Of a stretch of 64,000 nucleotides of DNA, positions 11,536 through 21,650 are shown one piece after another. The notes beneath the pieces were generated by a model. The model ran no database searches. It had not been told where the DNA came from and worked only from the letters and a program-made list of their open reading frames with translations. This DNA is from Eopsaltria australis (lineage: Eukaryota > Chordata > Aves > Passeriformes > Petroicidae). Made by a program: the position numbers and the translations under genes. Within the stretch, counting starts at the first letter, position 1. The number at the start of each line of letters is the position of its first letter. Location: the NCBI GenBank assembly GCA_034509425.1, contig JAVTVJ010000573.1, positions 62,001-126,000 of the forward strand. The letters run 5' to 3'.

Positions 11536-11946
11536 TGTTGAAAGGAATGAGGAGGTGTCTTTACAAACAAACTGTGGGCCTGATGGTAGATAAGGCTGGA
11601 TATGGAGAGGTGAAAGAAGCAATGGAGGGAACCATAAATTCCATACGAATTGCACTAATTGACACAGACTCATTGCTCACTCAAGACTGTGCTAAATCTC
11701 TGGATTTAGAGAGAAAGAACTGAGACACAAGTAAAAAGAAAAGCTGGGGGTGGGAGGGTATACATTAGAAGGGGGTCTTAGGTATTAGGCGTTTCAGGAA
11801 GTCTGTGCCTCTTAAGTACCTCAGCCATTGGGGAAAGAGACAGGGAAAAATGCGGCCAAGAAATTAGAATAAAAGGGAGGCTGTGTCGCCTAAAAATTTG
11901 AGAGACCCCAGGGGAAGAACTTGTGTGTTTGGTGTCCCATCTCACA
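11536..11946 (+). mobile_element. Probable solo LTR of an endogenous retrovirus
   Basis: The sequence starts with TGTTGAAAGG and has a polyadenylation signal AATAAA at 11,868-11,873, followed by a short R/U5-like tail ending near CTCACA (11,946). The text strongly resembles a common songbird LTR remembered from other loci. No matching target-site duplication was found, so the ends are approximate. Confidence 0.45.
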
Positions 11947-12084
11947 GATCTGGTCCTGGAATCTTCAAAGGGGATTCTGGCCCTGGGGCAGCCTTGTGGC
12001 GATGCTGACACCCCAGAGGTACAGACACTGGGGCCGCTGTGTGAAGGCATTTGGGACTGCACGGATGTTCTTTAGCTGCAATGT

Positions 12085-12830
12085 GTGTCTTTATTCTCTC
12101 TGTCTCTATTCTCTGTCTCTATTCTGTCTCTATGCTCTCTCTCTTTACTCAGTCTCTCCCCGCAGCCGAGCGGGGCTGGCGGGAGCCTCGCTCCCCTCAG
12201 AGCCCCTGAGGGCGGCAGCGATGGCGGCGCCGCTCCCTCAGCGCCGCCCCGGGGCCGAGCGGGCGCCCTTTGGCCCCAGACGGGAGCGCGGCTCCTCCGG
12301 GCCCCGCTCGGCCACGGTCGCCCCCGCCGAGCCCGGGCACTCGCCCGGCTCCGAGAAGCCGCCGGCGCTGCTGCGGCTGAAGCGCGAACGCCCCGGGCGG
12401 AGGAGCAACCCCGCCGCCGCCGCTGCCGCCGCTGCCCCGGCCCCGAGCCCTTCTCCAGCCCGGCCAAGGCGCCACAGCGGGCGGCGGCCGCCCCTCAGCC
12501 CCCGGGCCCGGCCCCGGCTCAAGGGCGGCGAGCCCTCGGCAGCGCCCTTGTGGCAGCAGGGCCCGAGCCCCGGCCCCGGGCTCTGGCCCTGTGGCGCCGC
12601 AGAGCCCAGGGGGACACGGGCAGGGACTCGGCGCCATCGCCGCCAGCCCCGAAGCCCCTTTGGCAGCCGGCCCGGGGCTCGGCCCCACCTCCTCCAAGGC
12701 CCTGCTGGGCTCCAGCTGCTGCTCGGCGCTGCCTGCGGATCTTGTGCTCGGCCCGAGCGGCCTTTGTTTGCAGCCGGGCTGCTGAGGAGCACTCGGGAAA
12801 TGGCACTGCCAGGGCAGTGTTTAAAATGAT
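12085..12830 (+). promoter_or_regulatory. CpG island with pyrimidine-rich leader
   Basis: A CTCTGTCTCTATT-type simple repeat at 12,085-12,160 ends in a good splice acceptor (CCCCGCAG, about 12,167). It is followed by ~650 bp of very CpG-rich sequence. An ATG in strong context at 12,221 opens a 202-codon frame rich in Arg, Pro and Ala, but other frames on both strands are equally open, so coding status is doubtful. A second acceptor-like site (CTACTTTTAG) lies near 12,889. It may be a promoter or first exon of an unidentified gene. Confidence 0.4.
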
Positions 12831-13377
12831 CGGCCCGGTGCTTCCTTTGTGCTCTGCCTTAAGCCGCTGTTTTATTCTACTTTTAGAGCCGGTCTGTGAA
12901 GAGAAGCCCCCCAGGAGAGCAGAGCCTGCTGAAAGACCTGACATCCTCACCCTAAGCCAGGGATGAAAGAGCACAGACTGCTGAAAAGATTCCAGCAGGT
13001 TTTCAGGGCACAGAGAAAGCTGAAACTGTTTAACTTATTATTTGGTAGTCCATGTCTGTATAAAAAAATGCCCTAAAATGTCAGCTTTCAAGGAAATGCC
13101 CTAGGTTGATGTTTCCTGTGCTGGTGCCAGTCTTTTAAACCCAGCCTTGTGCCTGCCCTCTCTGCTGCTGTAGTTCCATGGACAGAGGTTGTTGTCTCTC
13201 ACCCTTGCCATGGGCAGGCCGGTGTTCAGCCATCTCCAGGACAGCAGGGCCCCACCCCACGTCCCTGTGACCTGGGAAGGCAAAATCCATCACTGCAAAT
13301 GTCCCCCCTTGCTCCTCCTTCCCAGGCATTTGTCCCTGGCAGTGGGGTTTGCTGCTGGTTGCTGCAGGGAAGAGGAG

Positions 13378-13830
13378 ACCCCTGAGACACTGTGGGGCAC
13401 ATGGAACCAAGGAAACCCCGGTGACACTGTGGGGCCACATGGAACCACAGGACCATTGTGACACTCATGAAACCTGTGGGCCATTGTGACACTGCAGGGC
13501 CTTGTAGAATCAAGGAGACCATGGTGACACTGTGGGGCCACATGTGACCAAATATCCATTGTGACAGTGTGGGACCTCATGGAACCCATTGTCCATTGTG
13601 ACAAAGCTGATTCAAGGAGACCAAGGTCTTGTTCATTTTTTATGCAAAGCTTTTGCATTTCTCATGGAATCATGGAGCCCATTGTTACCCAGCAGTGCTT
13701 CATGGAACCAAGGGGCCATGGTGACACTTTGGAACTAAGGACACCATTGTTGAGTGTGGAACCCCATGGAACCAAGGGGCCATTGAGACAGAGCAAGACC
13801 TCGTGGAACCAAGGAGTCCAAAGGCTGAGG
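13378..13830 (+). repeat. ~37-bp minisatellite block (plus orientation)
   Basis: About a dozen diverged units share TGTGACACTG, then GGGCC, then CATGGAACCAAGG. This is the first block of a family that recurs through the window in both orientations. Confidence 0.85.
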
Positions 13831-13839
13831 CCTTGAACC

Positions 13840-14450
13840 TCAGGGCCTGAGAGGAGATTGCAGAAACCTTTCCAGGAGCCCAAGTCAGAAGAAAAACCCA
13901 AAGTGTCTTGAAGCATTAATGAGCCCCACTGAGTGTTGTTACTGACAGAGAATCTCAAGGGACTCGTTAGAGCAGAGAATTGGAGGCCAGGATTGCACAA
14001 AGCTCTCAGAGACTCCAAGGCAAAAGCAAAACCCAAAGTCCTTGGAAAAACCTGCAGTCCCTGGGAGCATTAAGGAGCCCCCAGGGCCATTCCTGAGCAA
14101 GGCTCCCCAGGGACTCCTTCCAGCAGATCCCTGAGGCCACTGGGATGTGGGGGGGATGCTGAGGGCAGGACAAGGGGGTGACAGTGGCCAGCCTTGCTGG
14201 GGCTGTGGCAGGAGGCCCCAGGGCCTCAGGACAAGGTGTCTCCTCCCAGCCCTTGGTGGCACAGACCCTGCTGTGCCCCAGGGCACCAAGGCTTGGCTTC
14301 TCTTTGTCCCCACCTGTCATCACTGCCTCCAATTTCCTGCTCTAACTGGAACCTGGGGACACTTTCTCACTTGTGTCCCTCAGTGGGACTCATTAAAACT
14401 TCAAGAAACTTTGGAGTTCGATTGTGACTTTGAATTCTTGAGAGGTTTCT
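13840..14450 (+). repeat. Duplicated block, inverted copy at 52,705-53,330
   Basis: The text from about 13,840 to 14,450 reappears reverse-complemented at 52,705-53,330 with few differences, for example the GGGGGGATGCTGAGGGC and GGACAAGGTGTCTCC landmarks. No gene is recognised in it. Both copies adjoin a 37-bp minisatellite block. Confidence 0.8.
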
Positions 14451-15674
14451 TCCCTCCCTCTCAAGGACTGATGTTCAGGGACTCAGCACCAAAGCCCCAG
14501 AGGGTCATTACAGTCCTTGTGCTGTGTCTGTGCTGCTGAGCTGGGCCAGGCTCCTGGCACAGAGGCAGCTCCTGGCAAGGGCAGCGCTGCAGAGAGACAG
14601 CTCTGGCCAGGAGCAGCTCCTGTGCACAGCCCAGCAGGGCTGGGGCACTGCCTGCAGCCACCCCGGGCACAGCACAGAGGCACAGAGAGCTTCAATCAGT
14701 CAGGGCTGGAAGATGCTGAGAAGTGCCTGGGGGAGAATCATTGGCAGCCCTTGACACAGGAAGCCTCTGGCTGCAGGACAAGGCAGCTGCAGCTCCTGGA
14801 GTGATCTCCTAAAGCTGCAACATCCCAATGTCTACAGATCCTGTAAGTGCATTCTCTGATTCTCTCTTGTGTAGAGCAGCCAGGGGTGCCCAGGGCTGTC
14901 CTGCAGAGCAGGGTCCTGCAGCCCAGGGCGCTGTGCTGGGCCAGGGACTCTGCTGCCTGCCAGGGGCAGCTCTCAGCCAGCCCGGGGAGCTGCTGCCGGT
15001 GCTGGGGGAAAAGATCTGGGTGGAAGGAGACAGGTAGTAACGCTTGAAATTGTTCTTCTTGTGTGGTGAGGATGCTGTATTGCTCAGGACTGCTCCCAGC
15101 ATGTCATTTAACTCCAGGATATTTCCTAGAACATACATACAGGGAGCACAGCAAGTCAGGGGTTGCATAAGAGGTAAAAATGCTGCTTTTCTAATCGACT
15201 GCTCTGGGTTACCTGGATGGGAAATTGCACACAGATATTCATCTCTCACTTCAGGTTAAGAAAAATCCAAAACATTTTCTCTCAGTTGTGAATAAACCAG
15301 GCAGTGACAGAAATCAGCACAGGGTCCCTTACAGCCAGCATCAGTGTCACTTTTCCAGCCTCCTCAGGGTTGCTCTGACTTTGCCATCAGAGCCTGCAGA
15401 GCCAGAGCTGCCCCTGGGCAGTGCCCTGTGCTGGGAGGGCTCTGCAGGGCAGAGCTGAGCCCCCAGGGCTGGGCTGGGCTCTGGCAGCACTGGCAGGGCC
15501 CAGCCCTGGGCACAGGGAAGCAGCTGCTGGCAGGGACAGCTCCAGGCAGCAGAGCCCTGGGCAGGCAGTGGGGGGAAAGTGCCACCAAACTGTGCTGGGA
15601 TATTTAAAGTGCTCTCCAAACGTAAATATTCCATGATTGCTTTTTTCCCAGATACCGATGACATGAAATAGAAA

Positions 15675-16737
15675 ATGTCAACAGCAGCTCCATCAGCCAC
15701 TTCCTCCTGCTGCCATTGGCAGACACGCGGCAGCTGCAGCTCCTGCACTTCTGCCTCTTCCTGGCCATCTCCCTGGCTGCCCTCCTGGGCAACGGCCTCA
15801 TCATCAGCGCCGTAGCCTGCGGCCACCACCTGCACACCCCCATGTTCTTCTTCCTGCTCAACCTGGCCCTCAGCGACCTGGGCTCCATCTGCACCACTGT
15901 CCCGAAAGCCATGCACAATTCCCTCTGGGACACCAGGAACATCGCCAAAACAGGATGTGCTGCTCAGGTCTTTTTCTTTATGTTCTTTATAACAACGGAG
16001 TATTATCTCCTGACCATCATGTGCTACGACCGCTACGTGTCCATCTGCAAACCCCTGCACTACGGGACTCTCCTGGGCAGCCGAGCTTGTGCCCACATGG
16101 CAGCAGCTGCCTGGGCCAGTGCCTTTCTCAATGCTGTGCTGCACACGGCCAATACATTTTCCCTGCCCCTGTGCCAGGGCAATGTCCTGGGCTAGTTCTT
16201 CTGTGAAATCCCACAAATCCTCAAGCTCTCCTGCTCACACTCCTACCTCAGAGAACTTGGGCTTATTGTGCTAACTGCTTTTCTATTTTTTGTCTGTTTT
16301 GTGTTCATTGTTTTCTCCTATGTGCAGATCTTGAGGGCTGTGCTGAGGATCCCCTCTGAGCAGGGACGACACAAAGCCTTTTCCACGTGCCTCCCTCACC
16401 TGGCTGTGGTCTCCCTGTTTCTCAGCACTGTCATGTTGCTCACCTGAAGCCCCCCTCCATCTCCTCCCCATCTCTGGATCTGGTAGTGTCAGTTCTGTAC
16501 TCGGTGGTGCCTCCAGCCCTGAACCCCCTCATCTACAGCGTGAGGAACCAGGAGCTCAAAGGCGCTCTGAGGAAAGCCATGACTGGATGTTTTTCAGAGA
16601 CAATGATTTGCCAGTTTTCAGTCTGCAGTGTAACTCATTATAGGCTGAGCCTATCTTCTAAAATATTTCATAGTGTTTATATGTGTGCAGGATTTCCCTC
16701 TTTATTTTGTGATAATGTTTTACACATAAAGTTGTGA
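15675..16737 (+). pseudogene. OR14-like: Olfactory receptor 14-like pseudogene
   Basis: A full-length OR coding exon is recognisable behind a splice acceptor (AG at 15,650-15,651). The landmarks are LLGNG in TM1, LHTPMFFFLLNLALSD in TM2, MCYDRYVSICKPLHY after TM3, [10 protein letters not shown] before TM6 and [10 protein letters not shown] in TM7. Three single-base lesions kill it. One base of the TCC serine codon after the ATG is lost (about 15,679). CAG is changed to TAG at 16,193-16,195, before the FFCEIPQ segment. One T is lost at about 16,436 in TM6/loop 3. The inverted partner at 42,216-43,280 is open throughout, so decay followed duplication or was not erased by conversion. Confidence 0.92.
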
Positions 16738-16830
16738 AATTTATTCCCATTATAATTTCATTACTGGGATCATTCATCCTATTTCTAATTCACTGACTAT
16801 GCCTTGCATTTTAACTACAGACTATGTAAA

Positions 16831-18447
16831 TGTCGTGGTTTTAGTTTGCTTATTCAGGTTTGTGGCTAAATGCCAGCACACTTACTTAAATTTATTTGAT
16901 TGCTTGTTGTGAGATAAGGATTAGGAGTAGGCAAAGCAGGCTCAAACTTTATAAAGTACAAAGAAGTTTTATTAATATATCTAAGACAAAGGGAAAAAAG
17001 AAAAAAAACTCAAGAAAAAAAAACCAGAACAAACTCCCCAGACCACCCCTCCTTCCCCACATCTCCATTTCATTCTCTCTGACAACATACAAAAGACAAC
17101 ACTTTGACCTCCAGTCAGTTTACCACCTCAGAAACAGCTCTTTGTTCTAGTTCATTCAGGGAGAGAAGTTTCTTTTGCTTACACCATGGATCTTCTGTAA
17201 GAAAAATACAGTTTTTATGGGTCTTCTGCCTCACCATTAACCGCCGCCCGGAGCAAAGTCCAGCTTAATGGTGGATCTCTCCCACACCAGTAGCCTTCCC
17301 ACAGCCACTATGGTGGGTTATGAACAGTCCACAGGGTACTTGTTTTAAGGATGCCCAGTTCAATTGCAGCAACAAAAAAAATCCCTTCTTCTGTGCTTAG
17401 CAACACAGGTTCTCTAGCATTCTCCCCGGGACCAGGGCTCTGGATCACAGCCTCTCCTCTCTCTTGGTTCTAGTTTCTCATCAGGCTGTACTTTTTCAAC
17501 ACTTACTTGTCTGTACTTAGGTATTTCAGTTCATTGGCTGCAATAAGAACCTCACATCCCCCTTTGGACTATATCTTCATATATTACAGAGAATTTATTA
17601 GCTCAGTCCCCAACCATGGTTCTCCAAAAGAGTTTTCAGCTTCACTCTTGAAGCAACTTCCCATGCACCCCCTTTTTAGTATCAGTTCTGCTTTCCTCAC
17701 TGACTGTAAAGTCTCTGCGCTGCACTGTGTAGATGTCCTCACTTGTTCCTCTCTCTGCGAGGAAGGATGGGTGTCTGTGAGTTTAGTCCAGGCATGGAGA
17801 GAGTTAATCTCTGTCTCTCTCTCTCCGGCAGTGTGAGGATCACGTGCTCTTTGCCGGGCTGCTTGAACAGGTCCGAGCTGAATGCCAGACGCTCTCAGAG
17901 TCTCTGCTTGGCTCGGCCAAGCTGGCTCAGCCTGCTGGGGCCATCTAGGCCTGGGGTGACAGGGCAGGGCCTGGCCCGAGCTGGATGGAGTCCAGCCTGG
18001 TCCTTGCCTGGCCCGGAGCAGGGGCCTGGCTCTCCCTCTCGTGTAGCTGGCACACCGGCTGAGCTGTATCTGCTGAAGATTCCAGCCGTTCCTCCCCCAT
18101 GCCTGCCCGGCTGCAGCGGCACGGCTGCCGTAAAACCACCCTTCCCCCCCCCATCCCTCCTTCGGAAGGAGGTAGGGGGGGGCCTTACCAGCGAGAGAAG
18201 CAGGAGCTGCTCCTCTCCACACAGCAGCAGCAGGTCCAAAGAGGAAGAGCGTAAGAGAGTCTCTGCTTATATATGGTTTTTTCCTTGAAGGCGGACCAAC
18301 TTTTTAATTGGTTTACCTACCTATCAATTCTTAAAACTACCTGATTATTGGCTCTCTCTCTCGCAGGAAGGAAGTTGTATTTCTTCCTGCATTCCTGCAG
18401 CCCAGATCACTTCCTAGATTTTGACCCCTCTAGCCTAACCCAAGACA
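16831..18447 (+). mobile_element. Solo LTR, 1617 bp, with 5-bp target duplication
   Basis: The element runs TGTCGTGG...CAAGACA and is flanked by GTAAA on both sides (16,826-16,830 and 18,448-18,452). Both the inverted paralogue (near 42,125) and the related sequence near 60,995 show a single uninterrupted GTAAATGAGG empty site. It holds no coding sequence. TG/CA ends with a 5-bp duplication are typical of a retroviral LTR left after recombination. A TATATA-like box lies near 18,270. Related LTR sequence occurs at 24,689-24,835 and 45,166-46,875. Confidence 0.9.
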
Positions 18448-19239
18448 GTAAATGAGGAACCATCCTCTCTGTGCACTTCAGCAGATTACCGGATCCTGCA
18501 GAAAATTCTTTGTCAAAAATCCTTCCTTTGAAACCCCATCTGAATCTGGCAGGGCAGTGCCTGAGTGCTGAGGGGGAGAAAAACAGTCCCAGTACCACAG
18601 CAGTGCCAGCAGCACTTGGTGTTTTCAGAGCTGCTCTCTTTGCCCTTCCACCCTGTCCTTCTGTGCCTTGTGTGAATCCTCAGCTCTGGGTGCTCGGGTG
18701 CTGTCCTGCTCTGTGTCTGTTCTGTGACCACAGGGGGGATTGACAATTCTGTTTTATAAAAGTGTTATGTGAGTCAGAGGTGGATCATAGTGAATCCTGG
18801 AGCTTACAATCTGAACATGAACAATTGTTAGAATGAACAAAACTGCAATTAAAATGTTACTTAAAATAAATATCCATAGTGACCAGTCCAAAGATCATGA
18901 TCTGTGAACTGGAACAACCACATTACAGCAGGGACTGCAGACCCCACCAAAAGCCCACCAAAAGCCACCTCGGAGGGGTTACAGTGACTCTGTGACACTT
19001 GGTGACAAAGCAGTGAAGCCATGGAGAGTGAGAGACTCAGTCACTGATATTTCTGTTGGACTGGGCTGTCCTGTGAGGGGTGGGGTGTTTAGATCACAAG
19101 GGAATCATTGTCTGGGGATTTCTTTGTTCAGATCTGTCTTTTGAAGCTCCAGCTCATACACCAGATTCTGTGATTGACCTGTGCCAATAAATGTGTGCTG
19201 GAGAGTCCAGTGTCAAAGTTTCCTTTAACAATGTCAAAA

Positions 19240-19385
19240 CCCAGAAGGACACTGAATCCCAGATGGGATTGGACAGAAATTCTTCCCTGGGAGGGTGATG
19301 AGGCCCTGGCCCAGGGCTGTGACTGCCCCATCCCTGTCTGTGTTCAAGGCCAGGCTGGACATCAGCACCAAGCCGGGAGGGTGGG
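19240..19385 (+). mobile_element. CR1-like LINE fragment
   Basis: A run containing ATTCTTCCCTG, GAGGCCCTGG, TGCCCCATCCCTG and TTCAAGGCCAGGCTGGA matches the CR1 3' region as remembered. The inverted copy is at about 41,215-41,365. Confidence 0.6.
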
Positions 19386-20089
19386 CCCAGGGAGAACCGG
19401 CTCATCACCCTCCCCAGGGTGGCCAAGCGGGTGCTGGGGAGCTGGGGGGGTTTGGAGTTCCCCTGGGGGCTCGGGGGGACATGGGGCTGCCCCCCCGCCT
19501 GGTGCTGGAGTGAGAGGTCCGCAGGCTGCAGGAGGCTCGTTCCTTTGTGGCTCTCCTCAATGGCCACTCCCAGCTGAAGCCGATGCCCAGCGCTCCTTCT
19601 GCAGGGAGGTGGCCCCTGCCCGGGCCTGGGGGATGTGGCAAACCAGTGCCATGGGCCCCTCAGGGGCTGCCAGGACCCCTGAGCAGCCCTGAGCCAGAGG
19701 TGATGGGGGAAGGGAGGTGACAGAATCCCCCCGGGAGGAGGGGTCCCCATCCCATCGCCTGGGCACCCCGGGTCCTGCAGAGCTTGGGGACACCGTGGTG
19801 AGGGGTGGGCACAGGGGTGGGTACAGGGAATTCCTGGAGTGTCTCCAATGGGGACCACGGCCATCCTTGCCCTTGGCAGTGCTGAGTTGGCTGTGACCCA
19901 GCTGGAGGCAGCCGGGGGTGCCCCGGAGCTGTCCCTGCTGTGCCGCAGCCCCCAGGCCTTGGACAGGTCCCTGCTGAGCATCTGCATCCAGGTGAGACCC
20001 CCACGGCACCCACAGGAGGTTTGGGGGGGTAGGGACCAAGCAGGGCCCCGTCCCCAGGAGGGAAACACAGCCCTGGCACTGCGGGGATG

Positions 20090-20250
20090 GTGACAAGGGC
20101 ATGGTGACACAGGGACAGTGACACAGGAACGGTGACACAGGGACAGTGACAGGGGACAGTGACACGGGGATTGAGACACGGGGACGGAGACACAGGGACG
20201 GTGACACGGGGATGGTGACGCAGGGACGGTGACACGGGGACAGGCACAGA
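20090..20250 (+). repeat. GGTGACACAGGGAC-type minisatellite
   Basis: About ten short units (roughly 14-16 bp) of GTGACACAGGGACA/G. The arm-2 copy lies at about 40,395-40,510 on the other strand and has fewer units. Confidence 0.8.
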
Positions 20251-20569
20251 TCTGGGGCTGCTGCGGGCACCCACGGGAAGGGCAGGAGGGGTTTGGGGGC
20301 TCCCGGGGGTCCCTGCCCCACTGAGCCCGGCGGTCACTCCACAGCCACGCTCCAGCTGGGATTCCAAGCGGTGCCAGGGCTGCCGGGACAAGGACAGACA
20401 CTTGTGGCTGTCGGGGGTGGCGCGGAGGTTCTGCAGCCTGCGGGAGCTGCTGGGCACCTCTGGGCAGCAGGGGCTGCAGGCACAGGGGTCCAAATGCCCC
20501 TGAAGGTCACCTGCTCACCCTGCCCCAAAGGTGACACCAGGGGATGTTCCAGCGAGGAGGCTGTGAGGT

Positions 20570-21185
20570 GACACAGTGGCTGTGATGTCATAGGGGGGCT
20601 GTGTGATTTCCCAGAGGGAGCTGTGTCATAGAGGCACCTCTGTGGCTGAGTGTGACAGAGGAAAGGAGCAGGAGTGATGTCAGAAAGGGGCTGTGTGACA
20701 TCACACAATGGGTTGTGTGAGGTCACAGGATGGGCTATGACATCACAGAGTGGAACATGTGATGTCATCGAGCAGCTACAACATCACAGAGGAGGCTGTG
20801 TGACATCACAGAGTGGCTTTGTGACATCAGAGAGCAGGCTTTGACATCACAGGGTAGCTGTATGACATCACAGGGTGAGTTGTGATATCACAGGTTGGTG
20901 ATGTGACATCACAGAGCCAGCTGTGACATCACAGGGTGGGCTGTGACATTGCAAAGCAGGCTATGACATCACAGAGAAGGCTCTGGCATCATAGAGGGGG
21001 GCAGTGTGACATCACAGAGTGAGCTGTGATGTCAGAGAGTGGGCTGTGATGTTACAGGGCAGCTGTGCAACATCACAAAGCAGACTTTGACATGACACAT
21101 GACTGTGACAGCACAGGGTGGGCTGTGACATTGCAGAGCATGTTGTGACATCACAGAGGGGCTGTGTGAGGTCACTGGGTTGGGT
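20570..21185 (+). repeat. ~20-bp array of near-palindromic TGTGACATCACA units
   Basis: About 25 copies of TGTGACATCACA/TGTGATGTCACA variants, spaced about 20 bp (sometimes 24), separated by GAGTGGGCTG-like text. The inverted arm carries the same array at about 39,590-40,070. Confidence 0.85.
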
Positions 21186-21429
21186 CACTCTGCCCTGACC
21201 CCCCCTCACATTTTCTACTCCCAGAGAAGTCTCCCCTGCTGCTCATGCAGAGCAGGGTCCCCTGTCCCCCTGGGTCCCTTCTGTCCCCCAGCACTGCAGC
21301 CTCACCCACAGGATGTTCCATAAATCAACTCCTAGAGCCTGAAATGGGGACAAGGGGCCAGGGCTGTGTGACCAGGACATCAAGGACATGGATTATCCAG
21401 GTCACTGGGGCCTGGTTTGGGTTCCCCAG

Positions 21430-21650
21430 GGCAGGAAAGATGTCTGGCAGCTGGAGCAGGGTTAGGGAAGGGCCTCCAAGGTGGGGCTGGAGCCCTTTGG
21501 CTGTGGGGAGAGGCTGAGGGAGCTGGGCTTGTCCAGCCCAGAGCAGGGAAGGCTGAGGGGCTCCTCATCCCAGCCTGGCAGAGCCACCGAGGACGTGATG
21601 GAGAGCACAGAGCCAGGCTCTTCACCTCTGTGTCTCAGGGAGCTCCTTCT
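21430..21650 (+). mobile_element. CR1-like LINE fragment
   Basis: It contains GAGAGGCTGAGGGAGCTGGG, then an [21 protein letters not shown] block, resembling the CR1 internal 3' region (GACAGGCTGAGAGAGCTGG). It is also present, inverted, at about 39,130-39,345. Confidence 0.5.

Noticed and set aside
11921..12829. 302-codon frame in the CpG island as a confirmed gene
   Set aside because: Extremely GC-rich Pro/Arg/Ala product with equally open frames on both strands; kept only as a possible promoter/exon region.
20570..21185. TGTGA-TCACA dyads as bacterial CRP sites or a CRISPR array
   Set aside because: The context is a vertebrate genome, spacers are themselves repetitive, and no cas-like gene exists; it is a minisatellite.
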